DNA from: Curtobacterium sp. 9128
GTDB lineage: Bacteria; Actinomycetota; Actinomycetes; Actinomycetales; Microbacteriaceae
NCBI RefSeq assembly: GCF_007673775.1
Contig: NZ_VEAF01000004.1
Span: 1 to 63,440 of the forward strand
DNA: 63,440 nucleotides
Direction: 5' to 3'
Shown here: positions 24,325 to 33,633 of the stretch, in pieces
Position numbering within the stretch: position 1 is the stretch's first letter
How the letters are laid out: each line of letters begins with the position of its first letter
Translations under genes and position numbers: made by a program
Notes under the pieces: generated by a model
Told to the model about the DNA's origin: nothing
Database searches by the model: none
What the model saw: the letters and a program-made list of their open reading frames with translations, nothing else

Positions 24325-24369
24325 CGGACGGGAGGCTCGGCACGCGTCGTGCGCCGAGCCTCCTGTCCG
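24325..24369 (-). terminator. Palindromic terminator family, copy C
   Basis: 17-nt outer arms (24325-24341 with 24353-24369) with one G-T pair, plus an inner stem. Sits 15 nt beyond the stop of the MFS gene and shares GACGGACGGGAGGCTCGG with copy B. Confidence 0.8.
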
Positions 24370-24383
24370 GGTGTGGTTGCCGC

Positions 24384-25583
24384 TCAGGCGACGGTCCGGA
24401 CGCTCCCGGTCGTCGCCGCCGACGGGCGGTGCGCGGCTCGGCCGTGCCGCGCCGCCGACGCGGCGACGGCGACGAGCGCGAGTCCGGCGAGCGTGATCGC
24501 CGCGCCCGCCCAGATAGGCGAGGTGTAGCCGAGTCCGGCCGCGATGGTGAGCCCGCCGACCCACGCGCCGAACGCGTTGCCGAGGTTGAACGCGGCGATG
24601 TTCGCTCCGCTCGCCAGGGTGGGGGCGTGGTCGGCGTACTGCATCACCCGGGTCTGCAGTGCCGGCACGGTGGCGAAGCCGAACGCCCCCATGAGCACGA
24701 GCGCCACGACGGTGAGGACGGGGTTCGACGCGACGGCGGCGAAGAGCGCCAAGACGACCGTCAGACCGGCGAGCACGGCGATGAGCGTGCCGTCGATCGA
24801 GCGCGCGGCGAGCCGACCACCGGCCCAGTTGCCGACGAACAGGCCGAGACCGAACACGACCAGCAGCCACGGGACCGCCGCGGACGTGAACCCGGAGACC
24901 GCGGTGAGGGTGTACGCGATGTAGGTGAACGCGCCGAACATGCCGCCGTAGCCGAGCACCGTGACACCGAGCGACAACCACACCTGCCCGGAGCGGAACG
25001 CACCGAGCTCCCGCGCGAGTGACGGTGCCGTCGTCGACTCCGGCGCGGGGACGAGGACGGCGACGCCGATCAGGGCGACGACGCCGATCGCGGCGATCGC
25101 CCAGAACGTGGCACGCCAGCCCAGCGCCTGTCCGAGGAACGTGCCGAACGGCACACCGAGCACGTTCGACGCGGTGAGGCCGGTGAACATCAGGGCGACC
25201 GCGGAGGCTCGCTTCTCCCGCGCCACCATCTCCGACGCGACGACCGCGCCGATGCCGAAGAACGCGCCGTGGCAGAGCGCGGCGACCACGCGGCCGGTCA
25301 TCATCACGCCGTACGTCGGCGCGAGGGCCGAGAGCGTGTTGCCGATCACGAACAGCACGAGGAGCCCGATGAGCACCGCCTTCCGTGGCAACCGTGTCGT
25401 CGCGGCGGTGAGGCCGAGCGCGCCGACGATGACGGCGAGTGCGTAGCCCGTGACGAGCCAACCGGCAGTGGTCTCGGAGACGCCGAAGTCCGCCGCCACC
25501 TCGGGCAGCAGGCCCGTGATGACGAACTCGGTCAGACCGATGCCGAAGCCACCGAGGGCGAGGGCGATGAGTCCAGCGGGCAT
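24384..25583 (-). CDS. MFS transporter, DHA1 drug:H+ antiporter-like
   Basis: 399 aa, 12 predicted helices. The ATG at 25583 is set by AGGAGG on the minus strand (around 25588-25596). The start MPAGLIALALGGFGIGLTEF and LPEVAADFGVSETTAGWLVT match the AraJ/PbuE/Bcr-type DHA1 exporters, and the loop 2-3 motif is weak (TTRLPRKAVL). It diverges from a MarR gene over 146 bp packed with TTGCA/TGCAA half-sites, the classic layout of a repressor controlling an efflux pump. The substrate may be an arabinose-like sugar, nucleoside or drug and cannot be told from sequence. Confidence 0.88.
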   Translation of the reverse strand: MPAGLIALALGGFGIGLTEFVITGLLPEVAADFGVSETTAGWLVTGYALAVIVGALGLTAATTRLPRKAVLIGLLVLFVIGNTLSALAPTYGVMMTGRVVAALCHGAFFGIGAVVASEMVAREKRASAVALMFTGLTASNVLGVPFGTFLGQALGWRATFWAIAAIGVVALIGVAVLVPAPESTTAPSLARELGAFRSGQVWLSLGVTVLGYGGMFGAFTYIAYTLTAVSGFTSAAVPWLLVVFGLGLFVGNWAGGRLAARSIDGTLIAVLAGLTVVLALFAAVASNPVLTVVALVLMGAFGFATVPALQTRVMQYADHAPTLASGANIAAFNLGNAFGAWVGGLTIAAGLGYTSPIWAGAAITLAGLALVAVAASAARHGRAAHRPSAATTGSVRTVA

Positions 25584-25627
25584 GCGTGGTCCTCCTCCTG
25601 CTGTCATCGCGGACGTGCCGCGTACGC

Positions 25628-25699
25628 TTGCAGTTGCACGCGCGGGATAGATGGTTGCACACGCCAGGTATCGGCGCAAGCAACTGTCCGCGCCTGCAA
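25628..25699. promoter_or_regulatory. Cluster of TTGCA/TGCAA half-sites in MFS/MarR divergent gap
   Basis: TTGCA at 25628-25632, 25634-25638 and 25655-25659, and the inverse TGCAA at 25695-25699, with GCAAGCAAC between. This is consistent with MarR dimers binding both promoters. The exact dyads need footprinting. Confidence 0.5.
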
Positions 25700-25729
25700 C
25701 TTCCCGTTCTCGAGCACCTGTGAGGCCCC

Positions 25730-26206
25730 ATGAGCATCGACGACACCGCGGTCGCGGTCCGCGCGCACGGCTGGCGCACCCTCGGGGCGTTGCACGGGCT
25801 CATCGACGCGCACCTCGAGCGAGCCCTCCGCGAGGTCGACCTGTCCGTCGTCGAGTACACCGTGCTCGACGCGCTCCGGCGGCAGGACGGGTTCCACATG
25901 CGGATGCAGCAGCTCGCCCGCGCCGCGGCCCTCAGCGCGAGCGCCACGACGCGCCTCGTGAACCGGCTGGAGGAGCGGGCGCTCCTGACCCGGGTGCTCT
26001 GTGCGGACGACCGTCGCGGGCTCTACACCGAGCTCACCTCGGCGGGCTCCGCGCTCGTCGACCGCGCGGCGCCCGTCCACGCACGCGCACTGGAGGCGGC
26101 GCTCGCCGAGGCGCACGAGGTCCCGGAGCTCGACGAACTCGCGACGGCCGTGGAACGACTCGAGAGCGAACACGTCGTCGAGCGGGCGGAGCACGCAGCC
26201 CGCTGA
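25730..26206 (+). CDS. MarR family transcriptional regulator
   Basis: 158 aa. The winged helix-turn-helix is readable at residues about 35-110: VEYTVLDALRRQDGFHMRMQ, LARAAALSASATTRLVNRLE and ERALLTRVLCADDRRGLYTE (wing with conserved Asp-Arg-Arg). The start ATG is preceded by GAGG 8 nt upstream. It is divergent from the DHA1-type exporter, so it is most likely its repressor, released by the exported compound or by oxidants; a single Cys sits in the wing (VLCADD). Confidence 0.9.
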   Translation: MSIDDTAVAVRAHGWRTLGALHGLIDAHLERALREVDLSVVEYTVLDALRRQDGFHMRMQQLARAAALSASATTRLVNRLEERALLTRVLCADDRRGLYTELTSAGSALVDRAAPVHARALEAALAEAHEVPELDELATAVERLESEHVVERAEHAAR

Positions 26207-26224
26207 CCCTCCTCCCGCACCCGC

Positions 26225-26230
26225 TACGGT
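26225..26230 (+). promoter_or_regulatory. -10 box TACGGT, leaderless start of GH18 lipoprotein gene
   Basis: TACGGT, 6 nt, then GTG at 26237; supports this GTG as start. Confidence 0.5.
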
Positions 26231-26236
26231 GGCCAC

Positions 26237-27220
26237 GTGCTCCGTGGTGCTGGTCTCGTCGCTGTGCTGGCCGTCGCCGGGCTGCTGCTGAGCGGCTGTC
26301 AGGCCGAGCGGGGCCTCCGGATCGAGGCCTACGTCGAACCCGGGGGAGCTGCCGCGGTGCAGCGTGTGCGTGACGCCGTCCCGGTCGCGACGACGATCGG
26401 CATCGACGGAGTCACGGTGACCGCCGACGGCTCCGGGCTCGACGACGTCCCCGACGGGCTCGCCGGACTGGCCCGAGCGGCGGGCAGCGGGTCGGAGCTC
26501 CTCGTCAGCAACTACTCCGCGGCGCTCGGGGACTTCTCCCCGGAGATCGGGACGGCGCTGCTGGCCTCCCCGGCACACCGGGACCGAGTCGCCCGACTGG
26601 TCGCCGCGGCGGCCGACCGGGCCGGGATGCACGGGGTGCAGATCGACCTCGAGTCCCTCCGGCCTCGCGACCGCGCCGGGCTCGTCGCGTTCGCCGCCGC
26701 GGTGCGTTCTGCCGTGCACGACCGCCTCGGCGACGACGCCGGTGTGTCGATGGCGGTGATGGCCTCGACCTCGGCGGCCGGGTTCCGGGACACCGGCTAC
26801 GACCTGGCGGCGCTGGCAGGTCCGGTGGACCGGTTCGTCCTCATGACCTACGACCAGCACGGTCCGTGGAGCGGTCCCGGTGCGATCGGCGCGCTGCCGT
26901 GGACGTCGCGCGTCGTCCGGGCCGCAGTGGCCCAGGGGCTCCGCGCCGACCGGATCGACCTCGGCATCGCGTCGTACGGGTACGCCTGGGGGCCGGGTGC
27001 CGGTGACGCACCCGTCGCTCCGGCCGCTGCCCGTCGGCTCGCCGCTGGTGCGGCACGGTGGTCCGACCGGGACGGCGAGTGGTCGGCGACGCTCGACGAC
27101 GGCCGGGAGCTGCACTGGTCCGACGCCCGGTCGTACCGGGTCCGGACGGCGCTCGCGCAGGAGCTCGGTCTGCACGGCGTCGCGATGTGGTCGCTCGGTT
27201 CGATGCCCCTGCCGCACTGA
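26237..27220 (+). CDS. GH18-fold lipoprotein (YaaH/spore-germination hydrolase-like)
   Basis: 327 aa. A lipoprotein signal is clear: GLVAVLAVAGLLLSGCQAE with the lipobox LLSGC, Cys at residue 21. The TIM-barrel chitinase-like motif is HGVQIDLESL, keeping the D-x-E end of the family's DxxDxDxE, so the catalytic Glu is present. Other barrel strands are RFVLMTYDQHGPWSGPG and RIDLGIASYGYAWGPG. Its N-terminal half resembles peptidoglycan-acting YaaH/YdhD-type members more than true chitinases; no LysM is attached. It should sit outside on the membrane. It is monocistronic and may act on cell-wall glycans. Confidence 0.83.
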   Translation: MLRGAGLVAVLAVAGLLLSGCQAERGLRIEAYVEPGGAAAVQRVRDAVPVATTIGIDGVTVTADGSGLDDVPDGLAGLARAAGSGSELLVSNYSAALGDFSPEIGTALLASPAHRDRVARLVAAAADRAGMHGVQIDLESLRPRDRAGLVAFAAAVRSAVHDRLGDDAGVSMAVMASTSAAGFRDTGYDLAALAGPVDRFVLMTYDQHGPWSGPGAIGALPWTSRVVRAAVAQGLRADRIDLGIASYGYAWGPGAGDAPVAPAAARRLAAGAARWSDRDGEWSATLDDGRELHWSDARSYRVRTALAQELGLHGVAMWSLGSMPLPH

Positions 27221-27252
27221 GTTCCCGAGGACGGTTCCGGCCGGGTGCGGTC

Positions 27253-27280
27253 GGTGACACATCCTCCGGCTGCTGTCACC
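27253..27280 (+). promoter_or_regulatory. Inverted repeat upstream of MoxR operon
   Basis: Perfect 7-bp arms GGTGACA and TGTCACC with 14 nt between, just upstream of the likely -10 of the MoxR operon. It could be an operator, or the terminator of the GH18 gene (33 nt after its stop). Confidence 0.35.
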
Positions 27281-27289
27281 AGGCCGAGG

Positions 27290-27295
27290 TAGCAT
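27290..27295 (+). promoter_or_regulatory. -10 box TAGCAT for MoxR operon
   Basis: TAGCAT 36 nt upstream of the start; the transcript would carry a short leader containing GAGGAG near 27319. Confidence 0.35.
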
Positions 27296-27331
27296 GCGCG
27301 GACCACTGCCCCCTTCCCTGAGGAGCCCTGC

Positions 27332-28323
<992 letters not shown>

Positions 28324-28324
<1 letters not shown>

Positions 28325-29646
28325 TGTCGTCCTCGTCCACGCCGTCGTCGCTGCTCCGCCGTGCGGGGGCGGCGCGCTCGGTGTCGGAGCGGTGGACGCG
28401 ACGCGGTCTCGCGATGCTCCGGCGGACCCCGTTCCCGCGGCCGACCGCACGTGGCTGGTCGGTCATCGCGGTCGGCATCGGGCTCGTCGGGGGCGGCCTC
28501 GTCGCGACCACGAGCGTCGCCGTCTCCGCGGGACTCCTGCTGCTCGTGCTCGTGGTGCTCGGCATCGCGATGGCCTTCGTCGTCGCCGCGCCGCTCCGGG
28601 GCTCGCGGGCCGCTCCGCGCGCGATGGTGCAGGTCGGCGAGGTCTACCGCGAGCGGATCACCCTGCGTGGGACGTCGATGCCGATCGGGCCGCGCTCGAC
28701 CCTGCTCGTCCGGGAACAGCTCGACGACGCCTTCGCCAGCGTCTCCGACGCCGAGGCCCTCGTCGAGGTCGGTCCGACTCTGCCCCCCGCGGTGTTCGAC
28801 GTCGAGGCACTCGCGATGCACCGCGGCCGCACCGTGGTCGGGCCGGTGACGATCCGCGTCGAGGACCCCTTCGGCCTGCTCCGCATCGACCGACCCGTCG
28901 TCGCGCCCGAGGAGGTCGTCGTCGTGCCGGCGTCGACCGCGCTGTCCGCGATCGACACCGGGGCGCTCGCCGGAGCCGTGTCCGCGGACGAGGGCCGTGT
29001 GGGCCAGGGCGGGTCCGCCGACGACAGCGAGCTCCGGCCGTACCGACCCGGCGACCCCATCCGCCGCGTGCACTGGGCACAGAGCGCCCGCCGCGGCGAA
29101 CTGCACGTCCGGCAGACCACGCAGGCCCAGCCGCCGGAGGCCGTGATCGCGCTCGACCTGCGCCGCGAGTCGTACCAGCAGCTCGGGCGCGACGACCTCG
29201 CCGAGCTCGCGGACCTCGGTGGCGACGCCGCGTTCGAGCACGCCGTCGTCGTCGCGGCGAGCGTGGCGAGGGCCCTCGCGGCACGGACCTCCCGGGTGGT
29301 CCTGGTGACCGACGACCTCGGCGGTGCCACGCGCCACACGGGCGACGCCGGGGGACTCACGGACGTCCTCGTCGGGCTCGCGGACGTCCGGCTCCGCGGC
29401 GACGCCCGTCCGGTGACCGACGTGCTCCCCGACGTCCGCGGGCGCGACGTGCACGGGATGACGGCCGTCGTCACCGGCCACTGCACCGCCGAGCAGGCCG
29501 CGGAACTCGTCTCGTCGACGTCCGGTTCGAGCCGCGGGATCCTGGCGACGATCGTGCCCCCCGACCCGGTGGTGCGAGGGATCCTCGACCGCGGTGGGTG
29601 GCGGACCCTCGTCGTGCCGGTGGTCGGATCGGGAGGCGTGCGGTGA
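28324..29646 (+). CDS. DUF58 domain membrane protein
   Basis: 440 aa, start sharing one base with the MoxR stop (TGATG). Two hydrophobic helices follow a basic start (residues about 40-85). The DUF58 hallmark RPYRPGDPIRRVHWAQSARR lies in the middle, then GELHVRQTTQAQPPEAVIAL. The C-terminal part is VWA-like, the likely docking surface for the MoxR ATPase. Its role is unknown but linked by context to the periplasmic transglutaminase-like protein that follows. It is in the middle of a three-gene operon with overlapping ends. Confidence 0.92.
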
Positions 29647-31982
29647 CCGCGCAGGACACGCGACCGGCGCGTGGTCGTGCCGACGTGCGCGCGATCCTCG
29701 ACCGCCCGGACGACCGACCGGCGGTGTCCCCGTGGGTGGTCCTGCTCGCTCCGGTGCCCGTCCTCGTGGCGGCGCTGGCGTTCCGTCCCCTCGTGCAGGG
29801 CATCGCCTGGTGGACCTCTGCCCTCGCCATCGTCGTCGTGCTCGTCGGGGTGGTCCTGTCGGTCCGCCGCCGGCCACCCGGCGTCCGCTTCATCGCCCTC
29901 GTGGGCACCCTCGTCGCGTGTTCGTGCGCAGCAGCCCTGGTGAACGACATCCAGCCGCTCGGGTGGATCGACGGCGACGGCGCGCTCGGGCAGACGATCG
30001 CGGCGATCCGGCTGAACCCCGCCCCGCTGCCGCAGACCGACGCGATCCGGTTGGTCGTGACGGTGGCGATCGCCTGGGTGGCGGCAGCGTCCCTGTTCCT
30101 CGCGACGGTGGCCCCGGCCGCGGCCCTCGCGGCAGCGCCGGCGCTCGTGATCCTCATCGTCCCCGGCGTCGTCACGGGCACCCCGGCGAGCACCGGGCTC
30201 GTGGTCGTCACCGCCCTGGTGTTCCTCGCGCTGCTGTGGCTGTCGGTCCGGCCGGTCCAGCGTGCCCTCCCCGCCGTCGTGGTCGGCGCCGTCGCGCTGG
30301 TGGTCGCGATCGGCCTGCCGACGGTCGTCCCGCTGAACGCCAGCTGGCTCTCCGGGGTCACCGGTGCTATCCAGGCGCCGATCCAACCGGGACGCCCGGG
30401 CACGCTGCTCAACCTCGGCCAGGACCTCCGGCGTCCGAGCGAGCTCGAGGTGTTCCGCTACCGCACGTCGGACGGGCAGCCGGAGTACCTGAAGCTGGCC
30501 GACCTCGACGAGTTCGGCACCGGGGACTGGGTGCCGACGGTCACCGACGTCAGCAACGCGCCGACGGCGGACCAGCAGCAGTGGGCCGTCGGGGTGAACC
30601 CCCGCGTGGCCACCCGCGGCGACGTCACGGTGCAGATCACCGGACTGTCGAGCAACTACCTGCCGGTGCCCTCCGGCGCGGTCTCGATCCAGTCGCAGTC
30701 GACGAACCTCGAGCTCGACCAGTGGCGGTGGATGGGGGACTCGAACACGGTCAGGTCGACCGGGCCGGCCACCCGACGTGGTGCCACGTACGAGGTGTAC
30801 GGCGCGTCGACGTTCGCGAACGCGTACCTCGACGCGATCGACGCCGCCGGACGCCTCGAGCCGTTCGACGGGCGCGGCTACCCGACGCCGTCGAAGGCCC
30901 AGCTCCGCACCGACCTCGCGCTGCCGAAGGACCTGCCGTCGAGCATCGCGGCGACGGCCCGACGGGTCGCCGGTGGCGCGACGACCGACTACGAGAAGGC
31001 GCGGACCATCGAGCAGTGGTTCCGCAGCGACCTCTTCACCTACTCCGAGACCGCCCCCGTGCAGCAGGGCTACGACGGCGACAGCATGGACGTCGTCGCG
31101 AAGTTCCTGCAGGTGCGCGAGGGGTACTGCGTGCACTTCTCGTCGGCGATGGCGGTGATGGCCAGGACGCTCGGCATCCCGTCCAGGATCGCCGTCGGGT
31201 ACCGCGCCGGCGGCACGCAGGAGGGTGGCGAGTGGGCGGTGTCGAACCGGCAGCTGCACTCGTGGCCGGAGCTCTACATCGCCGGTGCCGGCTGGGTCGC
31301 GTTCGAGCCCACGCCGGACTCCGACACCGCGGCGACGCCGGACTCCGAACCGTCGCAGACACCGAGCGCCGCGGCTCCGGAGACCCCGCTGCCGCAGCCG
31401 GACTCGTCGACCGAGCCCTCCGCGACCACGACACCGACGCCGAGCGCCTCGGCCGCTCCCGGCGCGGGTGCGTCAGCGGGCGGGTCGAGCGGCGGCCCGT
31501 GGGGCATCGCGGTCGGCGTCCTCGTCGCGCTCGCCGTCCTCGTCGCGCCGGCCGCTGTCCGCGCGCTCCGGCGGCGGTCCCGGCTCGCCGCCGTCGCCGC
31601 GGGGCGGTCGCCGGCCGTGTCGGCGTGGCGGGAGCTCCTCGACGACGTCGCTGACCACGGCTACGCCCCGGGACTGGCACCGCCCGGCGACGCCGCCGCG
31701 GCCGCCAGGACCGCGCGCGCCGTCCTCGGACGGTTGCGGTCGACCGTGCCGGCATCGGTGCTGCCGTTCCTCGAGACCGTCGTCGACGCAGTCGACCAGG
31801 AGCGCTACGCGTCAGCGGGTTCGGTCGACACCGGTGCCCTGACGACGGCCGTCCGGGAGGCTCGGGTCGCCCTGGATGCATCGGTCCGGCTGCCGCGTCG
31901 GGTGCGGTCGCGCCTGCTGCCGCCGAGCCTGCTGCCGTCGTCCTCGTGGTCGCACGAGGGTCCGCGCCGCCGGACGGTCTGA
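29643..31982 (+). CDS. Membrane-anchored transglutaminase-like protein (DUF3488/TgpA type)
   Basis: 779 aa; the GTG at 29643 overlaps the DUF58 stop (GTGA). Six or so N-terminal helices (residues about 35-230) are followed by an extracellular transglutaminase-like core. The catalytic Cys is in VREGYCVHFSSAMAVMARTL and the His in RQLHSWPELYIAG. The third position is Glu rather than Asp (GWVAFEPTPD), as often in this branch. A Ser/Thr/Pro-rich linker and one more helix precede a cytoplasmic tail of about 140 residues. It probably processes peptides or proteins at the cell surface under control of the MoxR pair; the substrate is unknown. Confidence 0.9.
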   Translation: MTAQDTRPARGRADVRAILDRPDDRPAVSPWVVLLAPVPVLVAALAFRPLVQGIAWWTSALAIVVVLVGVVLSVRRRPPGVRFIALVGTLVACSCAAALVNDIQPLGWIDGDGALGQTIAAIRLNPAPLPQTDAIRLVVTVAIAWVAAASLFLATVAPAAALAAAPALVILIVPGVVTGTPASTGLVVVTALVFLALLWLSVRPVQRALPAVVVGAVALVVAIGLPTVVPLNASWLSGVTGAIQAPIQPGRPGTLLNLGQDLRRPSELEVFRYRTSDGQPEYLKLADLDEFGTGDWVPTVTDVSNAPTADQQQWAVGVNPRVATRGDVTVQITGLSSNYLPVPSGAVSIQSQSTNLELDQWRWMGDSNTVRSTGPATRRGATYEVYGASTFANAYLDAIDAAGRLEPFDGRGYPTPSKAQLRTDLALPKDLPSSIAATARRVAGGATTDYEKARTIEQWFRSDLFTYSETAPVQQGYDGDSMDVVAKFLQVREGYCVHFSSAMAVMARTLGIPSRIAVGYRAGGTQEGGEWAVSNRQLHSWPELYIAGAGWVAFEPTPDSDTAATPDSEPSQTPSAAAPETPLPQPDSSTEPSATTTPTPSASAAPGAGASAGGSSGGPWGIAVGVLVALAVLVAPAAVRALRRRSRLAAVAAGRSPAVSAWRELLDDVADHGYAPGLAPPGDAAAAARTARAVLGRLRSTVPASVLPFLETVVDAVDQERYASAGSVDTGALTTAVREARVALDASVRLPRRVRSRLLPPSLLPSSSWSHEGPRRRTV

Positions 31983-32042
31983 CCCGCGGAGGGCCTGATC
32001 CAACGGACTGCCTGAACGGCAGGCGGGGCCGGGAGCCTCGGG

Positions 32043-32660
32043 TCAGCGGGGCCGGATGACGGCCTCGACGAGGGCCGCGACGACCTCGCCCGGGTCCACG
32101 CCGTCGAGCGCCGGTGCATCGAACACGATGCCGACGTTCGTGGCGATGAGCGTGGTGGCGAGGGCGTCGAGCGGCATCCCGGGGTCGACCTCTGGGTGTG
32201 CGCCGAACCAGAGGAGGACGAGTCGGCGGACGCCGTCCTGCAGGACCTGCCGCTGGCGGACGAACTCGGGCATCAGCTCCGGGTGCCGGAGCGCGAAGCC
32301 GCGGAACTCACTCAGCAGGGCGAACTGGGCGCGCTGGTCGTGCCGGCCGAACGCGGCACGGACGACGTCGCCGATGTCCGTCGCGGCGATGTCCTCGCGG
32401 ACGAGGTCCTCGAGCGCGCCGAGCACCAGGTTCGTGGCGCGCTGCATCACCTGCGCGACGAGGTCCTCCTTCGAGGAGAAGTTCGAGTAGACCGCGCCCT
32501 TGCTGAACCCGGCGCGGGCGGCGACGTCGTCGAGCCGCGCCTCGTGGACGCCCTGCTCCGCGAAGAGCTCACCGCCGGCGACGAGCAGGCGCTCGCGCAC
32601 CTCGGCCCTCGGGGTCCGCGCGGCGGTCTGACGGTCGTCGGGGGAAGCGGCGTCGCTCAT
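32043..32660 (-). CDS. TetR/AcrR family transcriptional regulator
   Basis: 205 aa. The ATG at 32660 is preferred, with AGGA 6 nt upstream; the GTG at 32696 would add 12 residues. The DNA-binding domain covers residues about 20-65: RERLLVAGGELFAEQGVHEA, RLDDVAARAGFSKGAVYSNF and SSKEDLVAQV. The C-terminal domain is of unknown ligand specificity. It lies convergent with the transglutaminase operon and in the same direction as, but 121 nt downstream of, the TRIC gene, so it may be co-transcribed with that channel gene or be independent. Confidence 0.88.
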   Translation of the reverse strand: MSDAASPDDRQTAARTPRAEVRERLLVAGGELFAEQGVHEARLDDVAARAGFSKGAVYSNFSSKEDLVAQVMQRATNLVLGALEDLVREDIAATDIGDVVRAAFGRHDQRAQFALLSEFRGFALRHPELMPEFVRQRQVLQDGVRRLVLLWFGAHPEVDPGMPLDALATTLIATNVGIVFDAPALDGVDPGEVVAALVEAVIRPR

Positions 32661-32781
32661 CTGGTCCTGATTCAGACGGCGCCCGGTCACCGTCACGTCG
32701 ACGTCGTCCGGGCGGAGATGTGGTTGCCGTCCATTCTGCTCGCAGCGGTCGCGGTGGGGAACGCTGCCGCGCCGTCCGTGC

Positions 32782-33573
32782 TCAGTCCTGCCCGTCGTCG
32801 CCCGGGCGCGTGCCCCGCGAGTGCACGTCTCCGGAGCCGCGTCGACGACCAGGTCGGCGCAGCACGCGGATGGCGTCGGGACGGATGCCCCGCCCGCGGC
32901 GCAGCAGTGAGGCGAGGGTGGACTGCGGCTGCCAGTTGCGGCCGTTCGGCAGGCCCCAGCCCCAGCGCACGGCGCCCCACCGCAGGACGAGCGAGAGCAC
33001 GACGGCGGCCACGATGCCGATGGTGGGGGAGCCGAGCGCCGACGCGATCACCATCACGGCCGACGCCGCGACGGCCACCGAGGCGTAGAGGGCGTTGCCG
33101 CCGAAGACCGCCGGGACCCGACGGAGCAGCAGGTCGCGGCCGACCCCGCCGCCGACGGCCGTGATGGTGCCCATGATGATGGCGGCCGGCCACTCGAGGC
33201 CCGCGTCGAAGGTCCGCTGCACCCCGACCACCGCCCAGAACCCTATGACGGCGGCGTCGAGGAACGTGAACAGGCGGTCCCATCCGCGCTCGGAGAACGA
33301 CACGAAGAACGCCACGAGCGCCCCCGCCACCGCGATCGGCACGTAGAGCGGGTCGGTGAGCGCGACCGGGGGACCGTTCTGCAGCAGGACGTCGCGCAGC
33401 ATGCCGCCGCCGAGGCCGGACACGAACCCGACGACGAGGAACCCGAACAGGTCGAGACCCATCGCCCGGGCGACCGCACCACCGAGGAGCGCGGACGCGA
33501 AGACCCCGGCGAGGTCGAGCACGTTCGTCACCGCGGCCAGGCCGTCGACGGAGAGCAGGTTCATGAGAACCAT
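32782..33573 (-). CDS. TRIC-family (UPF0126) cation channel protein
   Basis: 263 aa with about seven helices in two similar halves, each carrying the TRIC glycine motif: FGFLVVGFVSGLGGGMLRDV in the first half and IIMGTITAVGGGVGRDLLLR in the second. Bacterial TRIC homologues form trimeric K+-permeable channels. The start ATG at 33573 (MVLMNLL) is taken; 33564 is an alternative. A basic tail of about 55 residues follows the last helix. The gene diverges from efeU, and the iron box lies only 34 nt upstream, so its expression may also respond to iron. Confidence 0.87.
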   Translation of the reverse strand: MVLMNLLSVDGLAAVTNVLDLAGVFASALLGGAVARAMGLDLFGFLVVGFVSGLGGGMLRDVLLQNGPPVALTDPLYVPIAVAGALVAFFVSFSERGWDRLFTFLDAAVIGFWAVVGVQRTFDAGLEWPAAIIMGTITAVGGGVGRDLLLRRVPAVFGGNALYASVAVAASAVMVIASALGSPTIGIVAAVVLSLVLRWGAVRWGWGLPNGRNWQPQSTLASLLRRGRGIRPDAIRVLRRPGRRRGSGDVHSRGTRPGDDGQD

Positions 33574-33606
33574 CAAACCCCACGCGGCGGAGGTCGACGG
33601 AAGCGG

Positions 33607-33625
33607 TGAGGTAAGGCTAACCTTG
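33607..33625. promoter_or_regulatory. Iron box (IdeR/DtxR operator) before efeUOB
   Basis: TGAGGTAAGGCTAACCTTG matches 15 of 19 positions of the IdeR/DtxR consensus TTAGGTTAGGCTAACCTAA. It overlaps the likely -10 TAACCT (33618-33623) and ends 8 nt before the efeU ATG, so Fe-loaded repressor would block transcription. The box is also close to the divergent TRIC promoter. Confidence 0.82.
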
Positions 33626-33633
33626 CCAACGCC

